DNA from: Bacillus xiapuensis
GTDB lineage: Bacteria > Bacillota > Bacilli > Bacillales > Domibacillaceae
Length of the DNA stretch: 64,000 nt
Assembly: GCF_002797355.1 (NCBI RefSeq)
Contig: NZ_KZ454939.1
Span: 373,828 to 437,827 of the forward strand
Direction of reading: 5' to 3'
Positions within the stretch are counted from its first letter, which is position 1, and each line of letters opens with the position of its first letter. A model generated the notes under the pieces. It saw nothing but the letters and a program-made list of their open reading frames with translations. It did no database searches and was not told the DNA's origin. Of the stretch, positions 16,976 to 26,249 are shown piece after piece. The position numbers were made by a program, and so were the translations under genes.

Positions 16976-18364
16976 ATGGATGCAACGAAAAAGACAATAA
17001 GTATAAATGTTTATGTATTAATATTTAGCCTCATTCTATTGTCGGCGTTATTGACTCATTTCATGCCGGCGGGGCAGTTTGAAAGAGTGGAAGTAGATGG
17101 CCGCAGTGTGGTAAAGGCGGATACCTTTCAATTTACGGACGGAAATCCGCTCGGCTTTTTAGATATATTCAGCAGTATTCATGGCGGTATGGTGCAGGGG
17201 GCCGAAACGATTTTCTTCGTATTAATCATCGGAGGGGCATTTGGCGTTTTATCAGCCACAGGTGCATTAGATGCGTTCCTTGGAATGCTGTCACGCAAGC
17301 TGGGACGTCATGATAAACTGGTTATTCCTTTGCTGATGCTTTTCTTTGCTGCCGGGGGATCGCTGATGGGCATGTCCGATGAAACGATGGTCTATGTTGG
17401 CGTGCTGGTGCCCTTAGCGATTGCTTTAGGCTTTGATGCGATGACCGGATTGGCGATTGTCATGATCGGAGCATCGGTTGGTTTTACTTCAGCTGTTATG
17501 AATCCATTTACAATAGGTATCGCGCAAGGTATCGCGGAGCTGCCGACATTTTCTGGGATCGGTTTTCGTCTTGTTTTATTTGTAGTCTTATATTCAGCGG
17601 CTGTTGCGTACGTGTGGCGCCATGCCGCAAAAGTGAAAAAGAATCCGGCTGCCGGCATTTACGGCAAGTTTCAGCATGTGAATAAAGAAGAACTGTTAAA
17701 GGGACAAGGGAAAATGGAAATGAGACATAAATGGGTCATGGCGATATTTTTGCTTAACTTCCTTGTTCTCATGTATGGGGTGATTCAATTTGGCTGGTAC
17801 ATTCCAGAAATAGCGGGGTTATTCTTATTATTCGGTATATTGATGGGGCTGTTTGGCAAACTGTCGCCGGGGAAAATTGCAGATCATTTCATTAAAGGAG
17901 CCGGCGATTTAATCGGAGGCGCATTGATTATCGGATTAGCCCAAGCAATTCTAGTCATCTTTAATACAGCCGGCACTATGGATACGATTCTTTATTATTC
18001 TGCGGGTGTGCTGGATTCATTGCCGCCGGCCATCTCCGCTGTGGGAATGTTTTTCTTCCAGCTTGGGCTGAATTTCCTAGTTCCTTCTGGGAGCGGACAG
18101 GCGGCTTTAACGATGCCATTGCTTGCGCCATTGTCAGATATGATCGGCATCACTAGACAAACAGCAGTTCTGGCATTTCAGTTCGGCGATGGGATGTCCA
18201 ATATCATCTTTCCAACAGTCGGCTACCTGATGGCTTCGCTTGCCATTGCGGGCATCTCATGGGGAAAATGGCTGAAGTGGTTTTTCCCTTTTTTCTTAAT
18301 AGAAATAGCGATCGCTGTAATCGCCCTTATAATCGCACAATGGATCCAATACGGCCCATTTTAA
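16976..18364 (+). CDS. YfcC-family transporter (dicarboxylate or basic amino-acid type)
   Basis: A 462-residue, roughly twelve-segment membrane protein. LLSALLTHFMPAGQFERVEVDGR near the N-terminus and LNFLVPSGSGQAALTMPLL near the C-terminus mark the YfcC/ArcD-like group of the DcuC superfamily. These are annotated as C4-dicarboxylate or arginine/ornithine carriers, but few are tested. The ATG at 16976 is chosen because AGGAGAGG is ten bases upstream; a TTG at 16967 is too close. An M20 amidohydrolase gene follows after 19 bases, which suggests import of a peptide-like or N-acylated compound for hydrolysis. Confidence 0.72.
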   Translation: MDATKKTISINVYVLIFSLILLSALLTHFMPAGQFERVEVDGRSVVKADTFQFTDGNPLGFLDIFSSIHGGMVQGAETIFFVLIIGGAFGVLSATGALDAFLGMLSRKLGRHDKLVIPLLMLFFAAGGSLMGMSDETMVYVGVLVPLAIALGFDAMTGLAIVMIGASVGFTSAVMNPFTIGIAQGIAELPTFSGIGFRLVLFVVLYSAAVAYVWRHAAKVKKNPAAGIYGKFQHVNKEELLKGQGKMEMRHKWVMAIFLLNFLVLMYGVIQFGWYIPEIAGLFLLFGILMGLFGKLSPGKIADHFIKGAGDLIGGALIIGLAQAILVIFNTAGTMDTILYYSAGVLDSLPPAISAVGMFFFQLGLNFLVPSGSGQAALTMPLLAPLSDMIGITRQTAVLAFQFGDGMSNIIFPTVGYLMASLAIAGISWGKWLKWFFPFFLIEIAIAVIALIIAQWIQYGPF

Positions 18365-18383
18365 GGAAAGGAAGAGGTATGTT

Positions 18384-19538
18384 ATGACCGCGACTATTGT
18401 GAACGAGCAATTAATCAAGCAGGCAATTGCGGACCGGCGCTTCCTGCATCAGTATCCAGAGCTGTCTGGACAAGAATATGAAACAGGAAAATTTATCCGC
18501 AAGCGGCTGCAGGCTTTAAATATAGAGATATTAAATGAACAGCCGCCGAGCGTGATCGGCTTTATCAAAGGAACAGCGGGTGAGAAGACGATTGCTTTAA
18601 GAGCGGATATCGACGCGCTTCCGATCACAGAAGAAGGAGATAAACCATATATTTCACGATTTCCTGGCGTAGCACATATGTGCGGACATGACGGACATAC
18701 GGCGGTTTTGCTGGCGGCGGCCGAGTGGCTGGCTAATCATCGGTCTGAAGTGCAGCCGAATGTTGTTCTGATCTTTCAATCCGCGGAGGAAATTACGCCA
18801 AGCGGAGCGGAGACGCTCGTGAAACAAGGGGTGTTAGACGGGGTGGACACAATCTTTGGCCTGCATTTGTGGCAGGGGCTTGAAAAAGGGAAAATGGGGC
18901 TTGTTCATGGGCCAATGATGGCTTCGATCGATGATTTTGAAATTACGATTAAAGGCTACGGCGGTCACGGTTCGATGCCGCACGAAACCGTTGATCCAAT
19001 TTATGTGGCCACTCACGTCATTCAGTCCCTGCAAAGCATTGTGAGCCGCAAATTAAATCCGATAGAAGCCGGCGTAATATCAGTCGGAAAGATAGAAGCC
19101 GGCACTACCCATAATATAATTCCTAGCACAGCCAAATTAATTGGAACGCTCCGTGCTTTGACTCCTCAAGCGGTGCAAACGATCAAGCAGCAAATGGTTC
19201 AGCTGGCAACAGGGGTATGCCAAGCGTTTGGCGCGAAGGCCGAAGTGGAGTTTATTGTGGGAACGCCGCCGCTTGTCAACGATCTGAAAGAATCTCAATT
19301 CGTGGAATCGGTTATTCGCCGTTCATTCGGTGATGAGAAGTTTACAGCTGTGGCTCCTGTTATGGGGGGAGAGGATTTCTCTTATTATTTGCAGCAAAAG
19401 CCAGGTGCATTTGTTTTTGTCGGTATGGGCGGGGAAAAGAGCGCCTATCCTCATCACCATCCTCGCTTTGACATTGACGAGGATGTGCTGCCCGATGCGA
19501 TTAAACTATTGATTGAAATTGTCAGACAGTACAACTAA
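18384..19538 (+). CDS. M20-family amidohydrolase (aminoacylase-like)
   Basis: A 384-residue zinc hydrolase of the M20D type that cleaves N-acyl amino acids or related amides. Metal-site motifs are visible: HMCGHDGHTA, LIFQSAEEITPSGAE, and GGEDFSYYLQQKPGAFVFVG. The dimerisation lid is at about residues 180-290. It lacks a signal peptide, so it acts in the cytoplasm. It forms an operon with the transporter before it. A similar pair is at 36.6-39.3 kb. Confidence 0.82.
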   Translation: MTATIVNEQLIKQAIADRRFLHQYPELSGQEYETGKFIRKRLQALNIEILNEQPPSVIGFIKGTAGEKTIALRADIDALPITEEGDKPYISRFPGVAHMCGHDGHTAVLLAAAEWLANHRSEVQPNVVLIFQSAEEITPSGAETLVKQGVLDGVDTIFGLHLWQGLEKGKMGLVHGPMMASIDDFEITIKGYGGHGSMPHETVDPIYVATHVIQSLQSIVSRKLNPIEAGVISVGKIEAGTTHNIIPSTAKLIGTLRALTPQAVQTIKQQMVQLATGVCQAFGAKAEVEFIVGTPPLVNDLKESQFVESVIRRSFGDEKFTAVAPVMGGEDFSYYLQQKPGAFVFVGMGGEKSAYPHHHPRFDIDEDVLPDAIKLLIEIVRQYN

Positions 19539-19606
19539 TTGGACATGTCCGTGTGTAAGAGATGGTTCGCTGACGGGCGCATGAACGGAAAGGGAGCGGG
19601 CAAGCC

Positions 19607-19635
19607 TTGACATTTTCCGCTTTTTTCGTTACAAT
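19607..19635 (+). promoter_or_regulatory. Sigma-A promoter of the yybP-ykoY leader
   Basis: TTGACA at 19607-19612 and TACAAT at 19630-19635 are 17 bp apart. Transcription should start near 19642, just before the riboswitch. Confidence 0.75.
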
Positions 19636-19657
19636 GAACCTATCAATTTTCATATTC

Positions 19658-19772
19658 CTGCTAAGGGGAGTAGCTTTTACAGCAAAGTCGTCATTACGGA
19701 GTGCATCGCTCTCGGCTTTGTTGGCAACGAGTGTTGTTAGCAAGACCTTACCGAATGGTAAAGGTCTTTTTT
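19658..19772 (+). ncRNA. yybP-ykoY (manganese) riboswitch with its terminator
   Basis: The conserved pieces occur in order: TAAGGGGAGTAGC, CAAAGTCGTCATTACGG, CGGCTTTGTTGGCA and TTAGCAAGACCTTACC. They match the leader class known before ykoY, yybP and mntP genes, which senses Mn2+. AGACCTTACC-GAAT-GGTAAAGGTCT plus a T-run (19743-19772) is the terminator. Its 5' arm overlaps the strand that closes aptamer helix P1, so metal binding should prevent termination. Confidence 0.9.
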
Positions 19773-19776
19773 ATGA

Positions 19777-19816
19777 ATAGAACCTATACCATTCGCGGTA
19801 TAGGTTCTATTTGTTT
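19777..19816 (+). terminator. Second hairpin after the riboswitch
   Basis: ATAGAACCTATACC pairs with GGTATAGGTTCTAT around an ATTCGC loop, followed by TTGTTT. It may be a back-up terminator. Confidence 0.5.
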
Positions 19817-19914
19817 AATCGCTGGCTTACAGAAGGAGGTGCGTAGCCGCAGGCTGCTTCTAGACGTTTTACGATTCATGATACAATAAACGATTAATAA
19901 ATGGAGGATTTCAA

Positions 19915-20355
19915 ATGTTAAAAAAAATATTTGCATCGATGTTAGTGTTCAGTTTATGTTTAGCTCCTGTCGGTAATTGGCTGGATTCAAGCGCTGATTC
20001 GGCAAGCGCCAAATCGTACAAGTCCGGCAAGAAGTCATTTAATTCATCCAACAGCAACAGCCCGTCGCTGTTTCAAAAAGATAAAGATCAAGATGTCAAG
20101 AAGCAAAATTCGATGACATCTGCGAAAAAAGCGACAGATACCAAGATGAAAAAAGGCGGGTTTTTAAAAGGAATGATGCTTGGCGGATTGGCTGGGCTGC
20201 TATTGGGCGGATTGCTCGGTGATCTCGGCATCTTAGGCTCCATCCTCGGATTCATGATTAATGTACTCGCTATTATTGCGATTATCATGATCGTCCGCAA
20301 AATCTTTAATACCCTGAAGAAAAAACGTAAGGAAGATCACGCATGGGAAAGATAA
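19915..20355 (+). CDS. Secreted or membrane protein with a glycine-rich hydrophobic region
   Basis: A 146-residue protein with an N-terminal signal peptide (residues 1-30), a serine- and lysine-rich linker, then a glycine-rich stretch (GGLAGLLLGGLLGDLG) and a C-terminal membrane segment followed by a basic tail (KKKRKED). This layout resembles Bacillus proteins loosely annotated as Tim44-like; the function is unknown. RBS is GGAGG. It is the first gene after the manganese riboswitch, and it overlaps the YxcD-like gene by 13 bases, so the two form an operon. Confidence 0.65.
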   Translation: MLKKIFASMLVFSLCLAPVGNWLDSSADSASAKSYKSGKKSFNSSNSNSPSLFQKDKDQDVKKQNSMTSAKKATDTKMKKGGFLKGMMLGGLAGLLLGGLLGDLGILGSILGFMINVLAIIAIIMIVRKIFNTLKKKRKEDHAWER

Positions 20356-20633
20356 AAATTGCTGAGCAAGATATTGTAAATGCGATTTGTTTACATGCAG
20401 CAAGCAGCAAGAAAATTTCTCCCGAAGAAGTGAAAGTCGAGTTGATGTACGATGATGAATATGGATATTCGGCTGAAATTTATTGGTCGGGCCGGAAGCA
20501 AATTTTAGCGGCAGCTCATTTGATTGAAGCGCTTCGTTTTTGGATTGAGGCGGAGTTAAACATGGATCCTTATGCGGCAAGGATTGATCTAGTTCTCGAT
20601 GATGAAGAGGGAATCATTGCTTTTGTGTGGTAG
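20343..20633 (+). CDS. YxcD-like protein (DUF2653)
   Basis: A 96-residue acidic protein. Motifs KIAEQDIVNAICLHAA, VKVELMYDDEYGYSAEI and RIDLVLDDEEGIIAFVW match DUF2653/YxcD of Bacillus. No role is established. It overlaps the preceding membrane-protein gene and is closed by a terminator, so it would share any riboswitch control. Confidence 0.75.
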   Translation: MGKIKIAEQDIVNAICLHAASSKKISPEEVKVELMYDDEYGYSAEIYWSGRKQILAAAHLIEALRFWIEAELNMDPYAARIDLVLDDEEGIIAFVW

Positions 20634-20688
20634 GCAAGAAAAGTTATACATGATGGGAAAATATTCTATTTCACCGAAAGTATAGACG

Positions 20689-20736
20689 AAAGCTGTTTCC
20701 TGAGAGGAAAATTCTTCTCAGGAAACAGCTTTTTTG
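20689..20736 (+). terminator. Terminator after the YxcD-like gene
   Basis: AAAGCTGTTTCCTGAGA pairs perfectly with TCTCAGGAAACAGCTTT, followed by T. Confidence 0.92.
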
Positions 20737-20886
20737 ATTATGGCGGGAGAAAATGAGCAAGAATGGTACTGCAGCAGCGGAAGCTCTCAGTGAGTGCCTT
20801 GCTTACCTGCCGTATAGGTTTTTTTATTCCAGCAACAGGGAAGATGGGGAAATGAAAACCAATTTCTTGAAAAGGAGTCAAGATAT

Positions 20887-22134
20887 ATGCCGAATTATAA
20901 TCAAATGCCTAAGGAAGAAGGACTCGACCATAGCTTGGACCTTTTGAGAGAAGGCTATCTCTTTATACAAAACAGACGCCGAAGCTTTCAATCAGATGTG
21001 TTTGAAACACGGCTACTTGGAGAGAAAGCCATTTGCATGGGAGGAGAAGAAGCGGCCGAATTATTCTATGATCATGATAAATTCAAAAGGAAGGGTGCTG
21101 CACCGAAACGTGTACTTAAGACGCTGTTTGGTGAAACAGGAGTACAGACGCTGGATGAGCAGGAGCATCGCAGCCGCAAAGCTATGTTCATGTCGATCAT
21201 GTCAGAGGAAGGGCTGGAGAGATTAAAGAAAATTTTAAATAAGTATTGGCGGCTGGCGATCGATATATGGAGCCGGATGGACAAGGTCGTGCTGTATGAC
21301 GAGGCGCAAGAAATCATGATCAAAACCGCATGCGAATGGGCGGGTGTGCCGCTGAAAACGGAGGAAGTAAAAAAGCGGGCAAAAGAAATGACGGCAATGA
21401 TTGAGTCTGGAGCAGCCATCGGCCCGTCTCACTGGAAAGGGAGATATGAGCGCAGCCAAGCCCAGAAATGGATTCAAGAGCTGGTGGAAGAGGTGCGCGC
21501 AGGGAAGCTCACTCCTCCTGAGGATACGGCTTTATATGTATTTGCTTGGCATAAAGAGATCAATGGCAACTTAATGGAGAGCGAAACCGCTGCGATAGAA
21601 GTAATCAATATTCTGCGGCCGATTGTAGCGATTTCTGTTTACATTACATTTACTGCACTCGCTTTGCATCAGCATCCAGAGGAAAGGAAAAAGCTGAAAG
21701 CCGGCGATGACGATGCCAAACAAAGATTTGTGCAGGAAGTCCGGCGCTTTTATCCGTTTTTCCCGTTCGTTGCGGCAAGGGTGAAAGAGGATTTTATATG
21801 GAATGATTTCTCCTTTGAAAAGGATGCGCTCGTTCTGCTTGATTTATACAGTACAAATCATGATCCGAAAATCTGGGATAATCCGGAATTATTTAATCCG
21901 GAGCGGTTCCGGAACTGGAAGGGGAGCCCGTTTAACTTCATCCCTCAAGGAGGGGGGGATTATCTGGGGGGACATCGCTGCGCAGGAGAATGGGTGACGA
22001 TTCAAGCGATGATTGTCAGTCTCGATTACTTGGCCAATCAACTGGATTACACTGTTCCTGATCAAGATACAGGCTACAGCATGGTCAGCATGCCGAGCCT
22101 ACCAAATAGCGGGTTTATCATCCAAGTGCAATAA
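20887..22134 (+). CDS. CYP152-family fatty-acid peroxygenase (cytochrome P450)
   Basis: This P450 uses hydrogen peroxide to oxidise fatty acids, like B. subtilis YbdT (P450 BS-beta). The 415-residue length fits. The haem-ligand loop [17 protein letters not shown] has its cysteine near residue 365. The conserved arginine that binds the carboxylate is in [10 protein letters not shown]. At the position that sets outcome in this family (Gln85 in BS-beta, His85 in the decarboxylase OleT) the sequence reads [10 protein letters not shown], so glutamine: hydroxylation is more likely than alkene formation. RBS AAAAGGAG precedes ATG 20887. Confidence 0.85.
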   Translation: MPNYNQMPKEEGLDHSLDLLREGYLFIQNRRRSFQSDVFETRLLGEKAICMGGEEAAELFYDHDKFKRKGAAPKRVLKTLFGETGVQTLDEQEHRSRKAMFMSIMSEEGLERLKKILNKYWRLAIDIWSRMDKVVLYDEAQEIMIKTACEWAGVPLKTEEVKKRAKEMTAMIESGAAIGPSHWKGRYERSQAQKWIQELVEEVRAGKLTPPEDTALYVFAWHKEINGNLMESETAAIEVINILRPIVAISVYITFTALALHQHPEERKKLKAGDDDAKQRFVQEVRRFYPFFPFVAARVKEDFIWNDFSFEKDALVLLDLYSTNHDPKIWDNPELFNPERFRNWKGSPFNFIPQGGGDYLGGHRCAGEWVTIQAMIVSLDYLANQLDYTVPDQDTGYSMVSMPSLPNSGFIIQVQ

Positions 22135-22156
22135 CTGCATTTTAATGAAAGAGAGC

Positions 22157-22196
22157 CGCAGCCAACGCTGCCGAACTAGGCGGCACTGGCTGCTTT
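22157..22196. terminator. Hairpin between the convergent P450 and thioesterase genes
   Basis: GCAGCCA...GCTGCC pairs with GGCGGC...TGGCTGC (22158-22193), followed by TTTATT on the + strand. Confidence 0.6.
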
Positions 22197-22197
22197 A

Positions 22198-22683
22198 TTA
22201 GCTGTTTTTAGTAAAAGCGGAAGGCATAATGACGGCTGTCACTTCCCCTTTAGCGCATAGAGTATCCTCTGCAAATACTTCTGTCATTACTTTCCATTTC
22301 TTTGGGTGAATTTCGCTAACAATGCCTTTGGCCACTAACTGGACGTGCTGCGGAGTGGGTCTGATAAAATCCACACACAAGGAAGCGGTTACAAAGCGCG
22401 GCGGCTCCACTCTGTCCCCCGGCTCGTGACCGTTTTTCCGGTGCAGAGCTAAAGAGGCTGACCCGGTGCTGTGGCAGTCAATCAACGAAGCGATAAAGCC
22501 GCCGTACACAAAACCGGGAATCGCTGCATGCTCCGGTTCAGGAGTATACACCGTTTTTGTATGCTCTCCTTCCCAGACGGTTTGAAATTGATGCCCCTCT
22601 TTGTTTAAACGGCCACATCCATAACACCAAGCATAGTCATCCGGATAGTCATCTTGGATCGCGGCTGCGAATACTTCTTTCAT
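22198..22683 (-). CDS. PaaI-type hotdog thioesterase
   Basis: A 161-residue single hotdog-fold protein that should hydrolyse acyl-CoA or similar thioesters. PGFVYGGFIASLIDCHSTGSA holds the fold's central helix with the active-site acidic residue, and ASLCVDFIRPTP is the typical following strand. An N-terminal CYGCGRLNKEG motif is common in the YbgC/PaaI subfamily. The second in-frame ATG (22683) is chosen, six bases after GGAGGG. It converges with the P450 gene; a shared fatty-acid theme is only suggestive. Confidence 0.75.
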   Translation of the reverse strand: MKEVFAAAIQDDYPDDYAWCYGCGRLNKEGHQFQTVWEGEHTKTVYTPEPEHAAIPGFVYGGFIASLIDCHSTGSASLALHRKNGHEPGDRVEPPRFVTASLCVDFIRPTPQHVQLVAKGIVSEIHPKKWKVMTEVFAEDTLCAKGEVTAVIMPSAFTKNS

Positions 22684-22874
22684 ATCCATCCCTCCTTTTA
22701 TCAGAATATTATAACATGTCTAATTGGCTTGTCTATACCAAATATTGTCGAATAATCTATTAATCAAAATAAATACGAATATTGGTAATTTTTTCTCCCT
22801 AATGACGAATAATTATTATAAAATGTAAAATAGTTACTGAGGATTAATTAGTCATTTAATTGGAGGTGTTCAAG

Positions 22875-23786
22875 ATGGAGAATGATTTAAAAACGGGGAA
22901 GAATACGCAAGGCTGCGAAGGAACCAATTCTCGATCTGCCCATCCAATCTCTGCGTTTTCTGCTTTTTTTCAGCTGCAAGCGGCGAATGCTGCACGAAGT
23001 TATGTTCCTTTTACACTCGTATTTTTAGAAGCAGACAGGGAAGGCAGCCAGCAGGCGAGCGATCTGCCTAATTCTTCATTGCTTGTACAGGACTTTCTCC
23101 TTGCCATGATAAGAGATTCAGATCTTTTGTTTACATGGAAGGAAAACAGGTGGATCTTAATGCTTTCTCATTCAGGTCAGTTAGAAGCGAGCTTCTTTTT
23201 GAAGAGGATGCTGACAAAGTCCAAGGATGGTCACTTCCCATTTGTTTTCTTTTCCGGCATATGTGAAATTGGCAATGGCCGGGCATCGTGCAGAGAGGTG
23301 CTCTTGGAAGGAGACTTAGCTCTCTGTGAAGCCCGAAACAAAGGCGAGTCCTCCGTTCAGATGATTGCGCGCTTTCGAGAAAGAGAAGTGGAGCAAGTGA
23401 AAGTGAGCATTCTACAGCAGGATCCGATGATTCGCCATATGTTTCATATGCTGCTGCAGCGGTCGGTGCTTGATCAGGCGAAGGCAGATATTCGCGAGTT
23501 TAGGGATGGAGAAGAATTCTTGCAATCTGGCTGGTATCAATCCGCTCATCCCCATCTGATCCTCATGGATGAAATACTGCCGAGAAAAAGCGGTTTAGAA
23601 GTGCTCCACACTCTTCGGCATCTGCCGAATGAGAAGAAGTATTTGATTTGTATGCTGTCGAATGAGAAAAGGGAATCAGACCGGATATATGGCTATGAAT
23701 TAGGTGTGGATGAATACATTATGAGGCCTTTTAATATGCGGCTGGTTGAAGCGCGTCTTAAAAGGCTGCTGAAAAGGAGAAGATGA
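22875..23786 (+). CDS. Degenerate GGDEF plus response-regulator-like receiver protein
   Basis: About 303 residues. The first half (to about 165) resembles a diguanylate-cyclase fold without a GGDEF motif. The second half is receiver-like: phosphorylatable aspartate in HLILMDEILPRKSG, and VDEYIMRPF where receivers have the conserved lysine of the KP motif (arginine here). No DNA-binding domain follows. It is probably a signalling subunit of the downstream polysaccharide synthase, comparable in role to YdaK of B. subtilis (inferred). ATG 22875 has GGAGGTG six bases upstream; a TTG at 22860 does not. Confidence 0.6.
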   Translation: MENDLKTGKNTQGCEGTNSRSAHPISAFSAFFQLQAANAARSYVPFTLVFLEADREGSQQASDLPNSSLLVQDFLLAMIRDSDLLFTWKENRWILMLSHSGQLEASFFLKRMLTKSKDGHFPFVFFSGICEIGNGRASCREVLLEGDLALCEARNKGESSVQMIARFREREVEQVKVSILQQDPMIRHMFHMLLQRSVLDQAKADIREFRDGEEFLQSGWYQSAHPHLILMDEILPRKSGLEVLHTLRHLPNEKKYLICMLSNEKRESDRIYGYELGVDEYIMRPFNMRLVEARLKRLLKRRR

Positions 23787-24824
23787 ATGAAGGATCTCCT
23801 TTTTTATTTATTCATAGCTATCTTACTGGTCGTTTTCATATTAACAGTGATCTTTATCTATTTGACGATTCAGCGCATCAGGGAGAAGCGCCATCTGCAG
23901 CAAATCCATCATTATATAGCGCGGCATAAAGGAGCCTTCTATTTGTATTTCATTGAAGGAGTCCCCTTGCCGCCTCAAGCCATTCCAGATACAGCTATCG
24001 GCATACAGGCTAGTGAAGCCATTCTTTCAAAATACGCCCAAAACATTTGCGGAGAAGCGATGCGTGTTCGGCTGACTCATTATGCCGAAGCCCGTCTGCA
24101 CCGTTATTATAAGAAGCAGCTGCAAAGCAGGAGGCGGCATGCGCGCCTGAACGCCTTAAATAAAATCATGGATTTCCGCATGAAGAGTCTGCTTGAGGAT
24201 GTGAAAGAGATGATAAACAGCCGCAGCCTGTACACGAAAGAAGAGTACCTGCTTATATATACCATTTTGTCCATGTTCAAAGCAGACAGCTTTTTTGAAC
24301 TGCTTGCTCATCCTAAATATGAGTGGGGGGAGTTAGATTATAAGCGAATTCTTCATGGGCTGGATGAGGAGCAATTTGCCGTGATGATCGGCCGGTATCA
24401 TCAATGGCCGCCTGCTTTGCAGCAAAGCCTAGTAGATATCATTGGCGTGAAGCACCTTTTACATTTTGTGCCGTTTTTAGAGGAGCGTTTAGCGGATGAT
24501 TCATCCGAAATACGAATACGCTCTCTGAAAGCTTTAAGCGAAATTGGCTTCATTCGCGATCTGAAATGGGTCGTTCCCTTTGTGTATTCGATCTATTGGG
24601 AAGAACGGCTGATGGCAGCGAAATTGCTGGCTTATCTTCCTTCTCCCGCTTCATTAAAGCACTTGCGTGAACTATCCCAAGATTCTTCTTGGCGGGTTCG
24701 TTCTCAAGCAGAAGAGTCAATTCAACTCCAGCAGCGAAATGATTCCGAAGAGCAGCTGTTTTCATTTAATGGAGAGGCACTTGCCGAAAAGAATGTGCAA
24801 GAAGCGTTAGGGGAGGGAAGATGA
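23787..24824 (+). CDS. Membrane-anchored HEAT-repeat protein
   Basis: A 345-residue protein. One N-terminal membrane segment (residues about 4-28) is followed by a basic helical region and HEAT-like repeats (LEERLADDSSEIRIRSLKAL, EERLMAAKLLAYL, DSSWRVRSQAEESIQ). HEAT repeats make protein-protein scaffolds. The start is one base after the preceding stop, and its stop overlaps the glycosyltransferase start (ATGA), so the genes are translationally coupled. I infer that it links the regulator-like protein and the synthase at the membrane. Confidence 0.6.
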   Translation: MKDLLFYLFIAILLVVFILTVIFIYLTIQRIREKRHLQQIHHYIARHKGAFYLYFIEGVPLPPQAIPDTAIGIQASEAILSKYAQNICGEAMRVRLTHYAEARLHRYYKKQLQSRRRHARLNALNKIMDFRMKSLLEDVKEMINSRSLYTKEEYLLIYTILSMFKADSFFELLAHPKYEWGELDYKRILHGLDEEQFAVMIGRYHQWPPALQQSLVDIIGVKHLLHFVPFLEERLADDSSEIRIRSLKALSEIGFIRDLKWVVPFVYSIYWEERLMAAKLLAYLPSPASLKHLRELSQDSSWRVRSQAEESIQLQQRNDSEEQLFSFNGEALAEKNVQEALGEGR

Positions 24825-26249
24825 TGGAGTGGTTCACAGTTTTTCTTCACTATTCGCTGCTGTTCTTTGGCAGTTTCATCATTGTCTATACAGCATTGGT
24901 GATCATGATTTACAGCATCATGCTATTAATTTCTTTAAAGCAATTGCAAAAGATCTCTAAGCGGGCTCCCCGTGAAAAAGAATCCATCAGCATGTATACA
25001 AAGCCTGTTTCGATTCTTGTGCCCGCTTATAACGAAGAGGCAGGGATTATTGATAGCATCCGCTCTTTGCTGGCCCTGCGCTATCCTCAATTTGAAATCA
25101 TTATGATCAATGACGGTTCAACAGACGGCACCCGCGATTTAGTTATTGCGCATTTTCAAATGAAAAAAACAGCAAAAACGTATCAGCAGCAGCTGGAAAC
25201 CGAACCGGTTACAGCCATCTACCGCTCGGAAATTTATCCGGAGCTTTATTTGCTAGATAAGAAAAATGGCGGGAAGTCTGACGCTTTAAATGCCGGATTG
25301 AATGCGGCATCTTATCCTTATTTCTGTTCCATTGACGGCGATTCGATTCTAGAGTCTTCTTCACTGTTAAAAGTGATGAAGCCGATCATGGCGTCCAATG
25401 AAGAGGTGGTCGCTTCTGGCGGAAATGTCCGTATCGCGAACGGATCGGATATTCAACTAGGCAGCGTGATACAGACTGCGCTAGCTGAGAAGCCGCTGGT
25501 AATCATGCAGGTAATTGAATATTTGCGGGCTTTTTTAATGGGGCGCGTCGCTTTAAGCAAGTATAATATGATTCTTATTATTTCGGGAGCGTTCAGCGTT
25601 TTTTCGAAAAAGTGGGTGATGGAGGCAGGAGGCTATGCACATGGCATTGTCGGTGAAGACATGGAACTGGTCGTGCGGCTCCATCGGCTAATAAAAGAGA
25701 AAAAAGCGAAGAACAAAATTATGTTCGTTGCGGATCCCGTTTGCTGGACCGAAGCGCCGGATAGCTTGAAATATTTGCGGAGACAGCGCAGCAGATGGCA
25801 TCGGGGGCTGCTGGAAAGCCTTTGGAGACATAAACGCATGACGTTTAATCCAAAGTACGGAATAGTGGGAATGGCCTCTTTTCCGTATTATTGGCTGATT
25901 GAATGCTTTGGGCCAGCCATTGAATTGGCGGGCTATGTCTATGTCATATGGTCTTTTTTTTTCTGGCGGCATTTATTTGGAGTTTTCTATTTTATTTTTG
26001 CTGCTGCTTGTTTTATACGGCACGATATTCTCAATGGTTTCCGTCCTGCTGGAAGCATGGAGTCTGAACACCTATCCAAAAATAAAGGATTTAATTCGCC
26101 TATATGTTTATGCCGTTACGGAAGTATTTTGGTACCGCCCGCTCACCATTTACTGGAGATGTGAAGGGCTGATTCATTTTCTGCTCAAGAAAAATGGCTG
26201 GGGAGAGATGAATAAAAAAGGGCTGTCCAGGAAAGGAAGTCTCGGATGA
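24821..26249 (+). CDS. Processive GT2 glycosyltransferase (PgaC/YdaM-like), frameshifted at a T9 run
   Basis: The membrane GT2 synthase has SILVPAYNEE, MINDGSTDGT, CSIDGDS, VGEDMEL and the processivity motif RRQRSRWHRG, so it should polymerise and export a polysaccharide. The frame that starts at 24821 runs off course after a T9 run at 25954-25962 and ends at 26164. The frame shifted by one carries the expected C-terminal membrane segments and PKIKDLIRLYVYAVTEVFWYRP. It ends at 26249, overlapping the next start by ATGA. This could be a sequencing error, slippage that gives two products, or a phase-variable or dead gene. Confidence 0.75.
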
